NCBI GenBank assembly: GCA_031841125.1
Contig: JAJSSI010000033.1
Span: 49,005-113,004, forward strand
Origin: Acanthococcus lagerstroemiae
Lineage: Eukaryota > Arthropoda > Insecta > Hemiptera > Eriococcidae
Reading direction: 5' to 3'
DNA: 64,000 nt
Under the pieces are notes generated by a model that was not told the DNA's origin, searched no databases, and worked only from the letters and a program-made list of their open reading frames with translations. The translations under genes and the position numbers were made by a program. Shown piece after piece: positions 1 through 9,400 of this stretch; within the stretch, counting starts at the first letter, position 1, and each line of letters begins with the position of its first letter.

Positions 1-31
1 GAGTGTTTCTTACTCAATTTTTCACGCTGAG

Positions 32-41
32 TTCGAATTCG
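32..41. repeat. TTCGAATTCG motif, copy A (palindromic core CGAATTCG)
   Basis: The perfect 8-bp palindrome CGAATTCG lies at 34-41 inside the ten-base word TTCGAATTCG. The same word recurs at 150-159, so the two copies are 118 and 174 bp apart around the repeat. Each contains a GAATTC (EcoRI) site, so an intact array would be cut into 118- and 174-bp fragments. It is present in every unit. A self-complementary word kept twice per monomer could be a protein-binding site, but no known factor is identified from it. Confidence 0.85.
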
Positions 42-85
42 CTTTTGGAATTTGGCGGCGACCCTCCGTTCCCGAGATACCCTCG

Positions 86-122
86 AAAAAGTTGGAAAAA
101 TTGATCAATTTGGGTCAAAAAA
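86..122. other. Phased A-tracts, predicted curved DNA
   Basis: A5 at 86-90, A5 at 96-100, AATTT at 107-111 and A6 at 117-122 have centres near 88, 98, 109 and 119.5. The spacings of about 10, 11 and 10.5 bp are close to one turn of B-DNA. In-phase A-tracts are an established cause of intrinsic curvature. Curvature is common in satellites and may help nucleosome placement or compaction. The curvature itself is a prediction, as nothing here measures it. Confidence 0.6.
98..111. repeat. 14-bp perfect palindrome AAATTGATCAATTT
   Basis: The sequence equals its own reverse complement over 14 bases, centred on TGATCA (a BclI site). Pairing stops outside because A97 faces G112. It recurs once per unit in the core. 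It also survives in unit 219, although the adjacent A-run is one base shorter there. With no loop it is more plausible as a dimeric binding site or a simple by-product of AT-rich composition than as a hairpin. Confidence 0.85.
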
Positions 123-149
123 TGACTCTAGCTCAATTTTGACAACGGA

Positions 150-159
150 TTCGAATTCG
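150..159. repeat. TTCGAATTCG motif, copy B
   Basis: This is identical over ten bases to the word at 32-41. It is preceded by CTCAATTTT at 132-140, just as copy A is preceded by CTCAATTTTT at 13-22, with one base of difference in spacing. The two blocks 12-42 and 131-160 therefore look like diverged copies of one ancestral segment. The bases between the two shared words match poorly, so chance resemblance in AT-rich DNA cannot be excluded for the flanks. Confidence 0.8.
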
Positions 160-206
160 TCTCGAAAAATTGACTAACTAGCACCAGCCCCGACGCCGTA
201 GCTCTC

Positions 207-220
207 CGAAAATTTTTTCG
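207..220. repeat. Inverted repeat CGAAAA-TT-TTTTCG
   Basis: Two perfect 6-base arms (207-212 and 215-220) are separated by two bases. The right arm shares its T-run with the next inverted repeat (212-231), so the two foldbacks cannot form at once. It lies at the edge of the C-rich patch 181-208. It has no U-tract arrangement or coding context that would make it a terminator. Confidence 0.6.
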
Positions 221-231
221 CCCCAAAAAAT
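212..231. repeat. Hairpin-capable AT6 / A6T arms around CGCCCC
   Basis: A212 followed by T6 (213-218) pairs with A6 (225-230) followed by T231, giving a 7-bp A/T stem around the six-base loop CGCCCC. The loop is altered to CGCTCC in unit 219 by the C to T change at 63873. A pure A/T stem is weak, so it counts only as potential structure. Confidence 0.5.
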
Positions 232-233
232 GC

Positions 234-434
234 ATGATGTATAGTATGGAGAAATTTTCAAAATTTGAGAAAATCAAAAATTTCGATTTCATGAGTGTTT
301 CTTACTCAATTTTTCACGCTGAGTTCGAATTCGCTTTTGGAATTTGGCGGCGACCCTCCGTTCCCGAGATACCCTCGAAAAAGTTGGAAAAATTGATCAA
401 TTTGGGTCAAAAAATGACTCTAGCTCAATTTTGA
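234..434 (+). other. Recurrent 66-codon open frame, probably not a gene (exemplar)
   Basis: An open frame runs from the ATGATG at 234 to TGA at 432-434 and crosses the unit boundary. It recurs every 292 bases in the core. The peptide begins MMYSMEKFSKFEK, is rich in Phe, Lys, Glu and Ser, and has no domain, signal peptide or membrane segment that I recognise. The composition follows from translating AATTTTC and GAAAA runs. The start context is poor, with T at -3 and an out-of-frame ATG four bases upstream. Because 292 is not a multiple of three, the frame changes from unit to unit and no long tandem protein is possible. Its conservation reflects identical DNA, not selection on protein. Transcription of the array could expose it, but nothing here shows that. 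Confidence 0.25.
251..284. repeat. AT-rich nested foldback
   Basis: GAAATTTT at 251-258 is the exact reverse complement of AAAATTTC at 277-284, with 18 bases between. Nested and overlapping with this, ATTTTC (254-259) can pair with GAAAAT (269-274) around nine bases. The block runs up to TTTCGATTTC (281-290), where T to A variants appear in units 214 and 219. Confidence 0.5.
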
Positions 435-3400
435 CAACGGATTCGAATTCGTCTCGAAAAATTGACTAACTAGCACCAGCCCCGACGCCGTAGCTCTCCG
501 AAAATTTTTTCGCCCCAAAAAATGCATGATGTATAGTATGGAGAAATTTTCAAAATTTGAGAAAATCAAAAATTTCGATTTCATGAGTGTTTCTTACTCA
601 ATTTTTCACGCTGAGTTCGAATTCGCTTTTGGAATTTGGCGGCGACCCTCCGTTCCCGAGATACCCTCGAAAAAGTTGGAAAAATTGATCAATTTGGGTC
701 AAAAAATGACTCTAGCTCAATTTTGACAACGGATTCGAATTCGTCTCGAAAAATTGACTAACTAGCACCAGCCCCGACGCCGTAGCTCTCCGAAAATTTT
801 TTCGCCCCAAAAAATGCATGATGTATAGTATGGAGAAATTTTCAAAATTTGAGAAAATCAAAAATTTCGATTTCATGAGTGTTTCTTACTCAATTTTTCA
901 CGCTGAGTTCGAATTCGCTTTTGGAATTTGGCGGCGACCCTCCGTTCCCGAGATACCCTCGAAAAAGTTGGAAAAATTGATCAATTTGGGTCAAAAAATG
1001 ACTCTAGCTCAATTTTGACAACGGATTCGAATTCGTCTCGAAAAATTGACTAACTAGCACCAGCCCCGACGCCGTAGCTCTCCGAAAATTTTTTCGCCCC
1101 AAAAAATGCATGATGTATAGTATGGAGAAATTTTCAAAATTTGAGAAAATCAAAAATTTCGATTTCATGAGTGTTTCTTACTCAATTTTTCACGCTGAGT
1201 TCGAATTCGCTTTTGGAATTTGGCGGCGACCCTCCGTTCCCGAGATACCCTCGAAAAAGTTGGAAAAATTGATCAATTTGGGTCAAAAAATGACTCTAGC
1301 TCAATTTTGACAACGGATTCGAATTCGTCTCGAAAAATTGACTAACTAGCACCAGCCCCGACGCCGTAGCTCTCCGAAAATTTTTTCGCCCCAAAAAATG
1401 CATGATGTATAGTATGGAGAAATTTTCAAAATTTGAGAAAATCAAAAATTTCGATTTCATGAGTGTTTCTTACTCAATTTTTCACGCTGAGTTCGAATTC
1501 GCTTTTGGAATTTGGCGGCGACCCTCCGTTCCCGAGATACCCTCGAAAAAGTTGGAAAAATTGATCAATTTGGGTCAAAAAATGACTCTAGCTCAATTTT
1601 GACAACGGATTCGAATTCGTCTCGAAAAATTGACTAACTAGCACCAGCCCCGACGCCGTAGCTCTCCGAAAATTTTTTCGCCCCAAAAAATGCATGATGT
1701 ATAGTATGGAGAAATTTTCAAAATTTGAGAAAATCAAAAATTTCGATTTCATGAGTGTTTCTTACTCAATTTTTCACGCTGAGTTCGAATTCGCTTTTGG
1801 AATTTGGCGGCGACCCTCCGTTCCCGAGATACCCTCGAAAAAGTTGGAAAAATTGATCAATTTGGGTCAAAAAATGACTCTAGCTCAATTTTGACAACGG
1901 ATTCGAATTCGTCTCGAAAAATTGACTAACTAGCACCAGCCCCGACGCCGTAGCTCTCCGAAAATTTTTTCGCCCCAAAAAATGCATGATGTATAGTATG
2001 GAGAAATTTTCAAAATTTGAGAAAATCAAAAATTTCGATTTCATGAGTGTTTCTTACTCAATTTTTCACGCTGAGTTCGAATTCGCTTTTGGAATTTGGC
2101 GGCGACCCTCCGTTCCCGAGATACCCTCGAAAAAGTTGGAAAAATTGATCAATTTGGGTCAAAAAATGACTCTAGCTCAATTTTGACAACGGATTCGAAT
2201 TCGTCTCGAAAAATTGACTAACTAGCACCAGCCCCGACGCCGTAGCTCTCCGAAAATTTTTTCGCCCCAAAAAATGCATGATGTATAGTATGGAGAAATT
2301 TTCAAAATTTGAGAAAATCAAAAATTTCGATTTCATGAGTGTTTCTTACTCAATTTTTCACGCTGAGTTCGAATTCGCTTTTGGAATTTGGCGGCGACCC
2401 TCCGTTCCCGAGATACCCTCGAAAAAGTTGGAAAAATTGATCAATTTGGGTCAAAAAATGACTCTAGCTCAATTTTGACAACGGATTCGAATTCGTCTCG
2501 AAAAATTGACTAACTAGCACCAGCCCCGACGCCGTAGCTCTCCGAAAATTTTTTCGCCCCAAAAAATGCATGATGTATAGTATGGAGAAATTTTCAAAAT
2601 TTGAGAAAATCAAAAATTTCGATTTCATGAGTGTTTCTTACTCAATTTTTCACGCTGAGTTCGAATTCGCTTTTGGAATTTGGCGGCGACCCTCCGTTCC
2701 CGAGATACCCTCGAAAAAGTTGGAAAAATTGATCAATTTGGGTCAAAAAATGACTCTAGCTCAATTTTGACAACGGATTCGAATTCGTCTCGAAAAATTG
2801 ACTAACTAGCACCAGCCCCGACGCCGTAGCTCTCCGAAAATTTTTTCGCCCCAAAAAATGCATGATGTATAGTATGGAGAAATTTTCAAAATTTGAGAAA
2901 ATCAAAAATTTCGATTTCATGAGTGTTTCTTACTCAATTTTTCACGCTGAGTTCGAATTCGCTTTTGGAATTTGGCGGCGACCCTCCGTTCCCGAGATAC
3001 CCTCGAAAAAGTTGGAAAAATTGATCAATTTGGGTCAAAAAATGACTCTAGCTCAATTTTGACAACGGATTCGAATTCGTCTCGAAAAATTGACTAACTA
3101 GCACCAGCCCCGACGCCGTAGCTCTCCGAAAATTTTTTCGCCCCAAAAAATGCATGATGTATAGTATGGAGAAATTTTCAAAATTTGAGAAAATCAAAAA
3201 TTTCGATTTCATGAGTGTTTCTTACTCAATTTTTCACGCTGAGTTCGAATTCGCTTTTGGAATTTGGCGGCGACCCTCCGTTCCCGAGATACCCTCGAAA
3301 AAGTTGGAAAAATTGATCAATTTGGGTCAAAAAATGACTCTAGCTCAATTTTGACAACGGATTCGAATTCGTCTCGAAAAATTGACTAACTAGCACCAGC

Positions 3401-6400
3401 CCCGACGCCGTAGCTCTCCGAAAATTTTTTCGCCCCAAAAAATGCATGATGTATAGTATGGAGAAATTTTCAAAATTTGAGAAAATCAAAAATTTCGATT
3501 TCATGAGTGTTTCTTACTCAATTTTTCACGCTGAGTTCGAATTCGCTTTTGGAATTTGGCGGCGACCCTCCGTTCCCGAGATACCCTCGAAAAAGTTGGA
3601 AAAATTGATCAATTTGGGTCAAAAAATGACTCTAGCTCAATTTTGACAACGGATTCGAATTCGTCTCGAAAAATTGACTAACTAGCACCAGCCCCGACGC
3701 CGTAGCTCTCCGAAAATTTTTTCGCCCCAAAAAATGCATGATGTATAGTATGGAGAAATTTTCAAAATTTGAGAAAATCAAAAATTTCGATTTCATGAGT
3801 GTTTCTTACTCAATTTTTCACGCTGAGTTCGAATTCGCTTTTGGAATTTGGCGGCGACCCTCCGTTCCCGAGATACCCTCGAAAAAGTTGGAAAAATTGA
3901 TCAATTTGGGTCAAAAAATGACTCTAGCTCAATTTTGACAACGGATTCGAATTCGTCTCGAAAAATTGACTAACTAGCACCAGCCCCGACGCCGTAGCTC
4001 TCCGAAAATTTTTTCGCCCCAAAAAATGCATGATGTATAGTATGGAGAAATTTTCAAAATTTGAGAAAATCAAAAATTTCGATTTCATGAGTGTTTCTTA
4101 CTCAATTTTTCACGCTGAGTTCGAATTCGCTTTTGGAATTTGGCGGCGACCCTCCGTTCCCGAGATACCCTCGAAAAAGTTGGAAAAATTGATCAATTTG
4201 GGTCAAAAAATGACTCTAGCTCAATTTTGACAACGGATTCGAATTCGTCTCGAAAAATTGACTAACTAGCACCAGCCCCGACGCCGTAGCTCTCCGAAAA
4301 TTTTTTCGCCCCAAAAAATGCATGATGTATAGTATGGAGAAATTTTCAAAATTTGAGAAAATCAAAAATTTCGATTTCATGAGTGTTTCTTACTCAATTT
4401 TTCACGCTGAGTTCGAATTCGCTTTTGGAATTTGGCGGCGACCCTCCGTTCCCGAGATACCCTCGAAAAAGTTGGAAAAATTGATCAATTTGGGTCAAAA
4501 AATGACTCTAGCTCAATTTTGACAACGGATTCGAATTCGTCTCGAAAAATTGACTAACTAGCACCAGCCCCGACGCCGTAGCTCTCCGAAAATTTTTTCG
4601 CCCCAAAAAATGCATGATGTATAGTATGGAGAAATTTTCAAAATTTGAGAAAATCAAAAATTTCGATTTCATGAGTGTTTCTTACTCAATTTTTCACGCT
4701 GAGTTCGAATTCGCTTTTGGAATTTGGCGGCGACCCTCCGTTCCCGAGATACCCTCGAAAAAGTTGGAAAAATTGATCAATTTGGGTCAAAAAATGACTC
4801 TAGCTCAATTTTGACAACGGATTCGAATTCGTCTCGAAAAATTGACTAACTAGCACCAGCCCCGACGCCGTAGCTCTCCGAAAATTTTTTCGCCCCAAAA
4901 AATGCATGATGTATAGTATGGAGAAATTTTCAAAATTTGAGAAAATCAAAAATTTCGATTTCATGAGTGTTTCTTACTCAATTTTTCACGCTGAGTTCGA
5001 ATTCGCTTTTGGAATTTGGCGGCGACCCTCCGTTCCCGAGATACCCTCGAAAAAGTTGGAAAAATTGATCAATTTGGGTCAAAAAATGACTCTAGCTCAA
5101 TTTTGACAACGGATTCGAATTCGTCTCGAAAAATTGACTAACTAGCACCAGCCCCGACGCCGTAGCTCTCCGAAAATTTTTTCGCCCCAAAAAATGCATG
5201 ATGTATAGTATGGAGAAATTTTCAAAATTTGAGAAAATCAAAAATTTCGATTTCATGAGTGTTTCTTACTCAATTTTTCACGCTGAGTTCGAATTCGCTT
5301 TTGGAATTTGGCGGCGACCCTCCGTTCCCGAGATACCCTCGAAAAAGTTGGAAAAATTGATCAATTTGGGTCAAAAAATGACTCTAGCTCAATTTTGACA
5401 ACGGATTCGAATTCGTCTCGAAAAATTGACTAACTAGCACCAGCCCCGACGCCGTAGCTCTCCGAAAATTTTTTCGCCCCAAAAAATGCATGATGTATAG
5501 TATGGAGAAATTTTCAAAATTTGAGAAAATCAAAAATTTCGATTTCATGAGTGTTTCTTACTCAATTTTTCACGCTGAGTTCGAATTCGCTTTTGGAATT
5601 TGGCGGCGACCCTCCGTTCCCGAGATACCCTCGAAAAAGTTGGAAAAATTGATCAATTTGGGTCAAAAAATGACTCTAGCTCAATTTTGACAACGGATTC
5701 GAATTCGTCTCGAAAAATTGACTAACTAGCACCAGCCCCGACGCCGTAGCTCTCCGAAAATTTTTTCGCCCCAAAAAATGCATGATGTATAGTATGGAGA
5801 AATTTTCAAAATTTGAGAAAATCAAAAATTTCGATTTCATGAGTGTTTCTTACTCAATTTTTCACGCTGAGTTCGAATTCGCTTTTGGAATTTGGCGGCG
5901 ACCCTCCGTTCCCGAGATACCCTCGAAAAAGTTGGAAAAATTGATCAATTTGGGTCAAAAAATGACTCTAGCTCAATTTTGACAACGGATTCGAATTCGT
6001 CTCGAAAAATTGACTAACTAGCACCAGCCCCGACGCCGTAGCTCTCCGAAAATTTTTTCGCCCCAAAAAATGCATGATGTATAGTATGGAGAAATTTTCA
6101 AAATTTGAGAAAATCAAAAATTTCGATTTCATGAGTGTTTCTTACTCAATTTTTCACGCTGAGTTCGAATTCGCTTTTGGAATTTGGCGGCGACCCTCCG
6201 TTCCCGAGATACCCTCGAAAAAGTTGGAAAAATTGATCAATTTGGGTCAAAAAATGACTCTAGCTCAATTTTGACAACGGATTCGAATTCGTCTCGAAAA
6301 ATTGACTAACTAGCACCAGCCCCGACGCCGTAGCTCTCCGAAAATTTTTTCGCCCCAAAAAATGCATGATGTATAGTATGGAGAAATTTTCAAAATTTGA

Positions 6401-9400
6401 GAAAATCAAAAATTTCGATTTCATGAGTGTTTCTTACTCAATTTTTCACGCTGAGTTCGAATTCGCTTTTGGAATTTGGCGGCGACCCTCCGTTCCCGAG
6501 ATACCCTCGAAAAAGTTGGAAAAATTGATCAATTTGGGTCAAAAAATGACTCTAGCTCAATTTTGACAACGGATTCGAATTCGTCTCGAAAAATTGACTA
6601 ACTAGCACCAGCCCCGACGCCGTAGCTCTCCGAAAATTTTTTCGCCCCAAAAAATGCATGATGTATAGTATGGAGAAATTTTCAAAATTTGAGAAAATCA
6701 AAAATTTCGATTTCATGAGTGTTTCTTACTCAATTTTTCACGCTGAGTTCGAATTCGCTTTTGGAATTTGGCGGCGACCCTCCGTTCCCGAGATACCCTC
6801 GAAAAAGTTGGAAAAATTGATCAATTTGGGTCAAAAAATGACTCTAGCTCAATTTTGACAACGGATTCGAATTCGTCTCGAAAAATTGACTAACTAGCAC
6901 CAGCCCCGACGCCGTAGCTCTCCGAAAATTTTTTCGCCCCAAAAAATGCATGATGTATAGTATGGAGAAATTTTCAAAATTTGAGAAAATCAAAAATTTC
7001 GATTTCATGAGTGTTTCTTACTCAATTTTTCACGCTGAGTTCGAATTCGCTTTTGGAATTTGGCGGCGACCCTCCGTTCCCGAGATACCCTCGAAAAAGT
7101 TGGAAAAATTGATCAATTTGGGTCAAAAAATGACTCTAGCTCAATTTTGACAACGGATTCGAATTCGTCTCGAAAAATTGACTAACTAGCACCAGCCCCG
7201 ACGCCGTAGCTCTCCGAAAATTTTTTCGCCCCAAAAAATGCATGATGTATAGTATGGAGAAATTTTCAAAATTTGAGAAAATCAAAAATTTCGATTTCAT
7301 GAGTGTTTCTTACTCAATTTTTCACGCTGAGTTCGAATTCGCTTTTGGAATTTGGCGGCGACCCTCCGTTCCCGAGATACCCTCGAAAAAGTTGGAAAAA
7401 TTGATCAATTTGGGTCAAAAAATGACTCTAGCTCAATTTTGACAACGGATTCGAATTCGTCTCGAAAAATTGACTAACTAGCACCAGCCCCGACGCCGTA
7501 GCTCTCCGAAAATTTTTTCGCCCCAAAAAATGCATGATGTATAGTATGGAGAAATTTTCAAAATTTGAGAAAATCAAAAATTTCGATTTCATGAGTGTTT
7601 CTTACTCAATTTTTCACGCTGAGTTCGAATTCGCTTTTGGAATTTGGCGGCGACCCTCCGTTCCCGAGATACCCTCGAAAAAGTTGGAAAAATTGATCAA
7701 TTTGGGTCAAAAAATGACTCTAGCTCAATTTTGACAACGGATTCGAATTCGTCTCGAAAAATTGACTAACTAGCACCAGCCCCGACGCCGTAGCTCTCCG
7801 AAAATTTTTTCGCCCCAAAAAATGCATGATGTATAGTATGGAGAAATTTTCAAAATTTGAGAAAATCAAAAATTTCGATTTCATGAGTGTTTCTTACTCA
7901 ATTTTTCACGCTGAGTTCGAATTCGCTTTTGGAATTTGGCGGCGACCCTCCGTTCCCGAGATACCCTCGAAAAAGTTGGAAAAATTGATCAATTTGGGTC
8001 AAAAAATGACTCTAGCTCAATTTTGACAACGGATTCGAATTCGTCTCGAAAAATTGACTAACTAGCACCAGCCCCGACGCCGTAGCTCTCCGAAAATTTT
8101 TTCGCCCCAAAAAATGCATGATGTATAGTATGGAGAAATTTTCAAAATTTGAGAAAATCAAAAATTTCGATTTCATGAGTGTTTCTTACTCAATTTTTCA
8201 CGCTGAGTTCGAATTCGCTTTTGGAATTTGGCGGCGACCCTCCGTTCCCGAGATACCCTCGAAAAAGTTGGAAAAATTGATCAATTTGGGTCAAAAAATG
8301 ACTCTAGCTCAATTTTGACAACGGATTCGAATTCGTCTCGAAAAATTGACTAACTAGCACCAGCCCCGACGCCGTAGCTCTCCGAAAATTTTTTCGCCCC
8401 AAAAAATGCATGATGTATAGTATGGAGAAATTTTCAAAATTTGAGAAAATCAAAAATTTCGATTTCATGAGTGTTTCTTACTCAATTTTTCACGCTGAGT
8501 TCGAATTCGCTTTTGGAATTTGGCGGCGACCCTCCGTTCCCGAGATACCCTCGAAAAAGTTGGAAAAATTGATCAATTTGGGTCAAAAAATGACTCTAGC
8601 TCAATTTTGACAACGGATTCGAATTCGTCTCGAAAAATTGACTAACTAGCACCAGCCCCGACGCCGTAGCTCTCCGAAAATTTTTTCGCCCCAAAAAATG
8701 CATGATGTATAGTATGGAGAAATTTTCAAAATTTGAGAAAATCAAAAATTTCGATTTCATGAGTGTTTCTTACTCAATTTTTCACGCTGAGTTCGAATTC
8801 GCTTTTGGAATTTGGCGGCGACCCTCCGTTCCCGAGATACCCTCGAAAAAGTTGGAAAAATTGATCAATTTGGGTCAAAAAATGACTCTAGCTCAATTTT
8901 GACAACGGATTCGAATTCGTCTCGAAAAATTGACTAACTAGCACCAGCCCCGACGCCGTAGCTCTCCGAAAATTTTTTCGCCCCAAAAAATGCATGATGT
9001 ATAGTATGGAGAAATTTTCAAAATTTGAGAAAATCAAAAATTTCGATTTCATGAGTGTTTCTTACTCAATTTTTCACGCTGAGTTCGAATTCGCTTTTGG
9101 AATTTGGCGGCGACCCTCCGTTCCCGAGATACCCTCGAAAAAGTTGGAAAAATTGATCAATTTGGGTCAAAAAATGACTCTAGCTCAATTTTGACAACGG
9201 ATTCGAATTCGTCTCGAAAAATTGACTAACTAGCACCAGCCCCGACGCCGTAGCTCTCCGAAAATTTTTTCGCCCCAAAAAATGCATGATGTATAGTATG
9301 GAGAAATTTTCAAAATTTGAGAAAATCAAAAATTTCGATTTCATGAGTGTTTCTTACTCAATTTTTCACGCTGAGTTCGAATTCGCTTTTGGAATTTGGC

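Larger units (their letters stand above)
14..173. repeat. Reiterated TCAATTTTTC / GAAAAATTGA word
   Basis: TCAATTTTTC lies at 14-23, and its exact reverse complement GAAAAATTGA lies at 95-104 and 164-173. A shorter TCAATTTT lies at 133-140. Together with the CGAATTCG cores at 34-41 and 152-159, the copies at 14-23 and 164-173 form the outer arms of a broken inverted repeat (14-41 against 152-173). Its inner gaps are unequal, 10 bases against 4. One short word in both orientations suggests the monomer was assembled from smaller pieces. Confidence 0.65.
1..292 (+). repeat. Reference monomer (unit 1)
   Basis: This is the first complete unit in the chosen phase, used here to describe internal structure. 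It has 61 C and 53 G in 292 bases (39% G+C) and 18 CpG dinucleotides. Two GC-richer patches (54-73 and 181-208) alternate with AT-rich stretches (82-140 and 209-292). The AT-rich stretches are made largely of short A- and T-runs and reiterated GAAAAATTGA/TCAATTTTTC words. There is no clear two-fold or three-fold subrepeat, although 12-42 and 131-160 share the order CTCAATTTT then TTCGAATTCG and may be remnants of an older, shorter repeat. The monomer does not match any satellite, tRNA, 5S or spliced-leader gene that I recognise. Confidence 0.95.

Noticed and set aside
31..41. RNA polymerase III B-box-like words GTTCGAATTC and GATTCGAATTC (second copy at 149-158)
   Set aside because: Each matches about 9 of 11 consensus bases, but no convincing A box lies at a suitable distance upstream and no tRNA-like fold surrounds them.
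123..129. AP-1/GCN4-like TGACTCT
   Set aside because: It differs from TGACTCA at the last base, and with no gene nearby a seven-base near match means little.
181..220. Helitron-type end (CTAG followed by a GC-rich hairpin)
   Set aside because: CTAG occurs at 178-181, but the C-rich stretch after it has no GC-rich self-complementary stem and no partner end is seen.
207..231. Rho-independent-style terminator
   Set aside because: The stems are almost entirely A/T, no gene precedes them, and the context is eukaryotic satellite.
239..249. TATA-like GTATAGTATGG as a promoter
   Set aside because: It does not match a TATA consensus well, and no transcript or gene start can be tied to it.
1..292. 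Tandem 5S rRNA, tRNA or spliced-leader gene cluster
   Set aside because: No internal control region, cloverleaf or known gene sequence is visible. CAAAATTTGAG at 259-269 only vaguely resembles the end of the nematode SL1 leader, and the rest of that leader is absent.
1..292. CENP-B box, as a sign of centromeric satellite
   Set aside because: The conserved TTCG then A then CGGG arrangement is not present on either strand as far as I can read.
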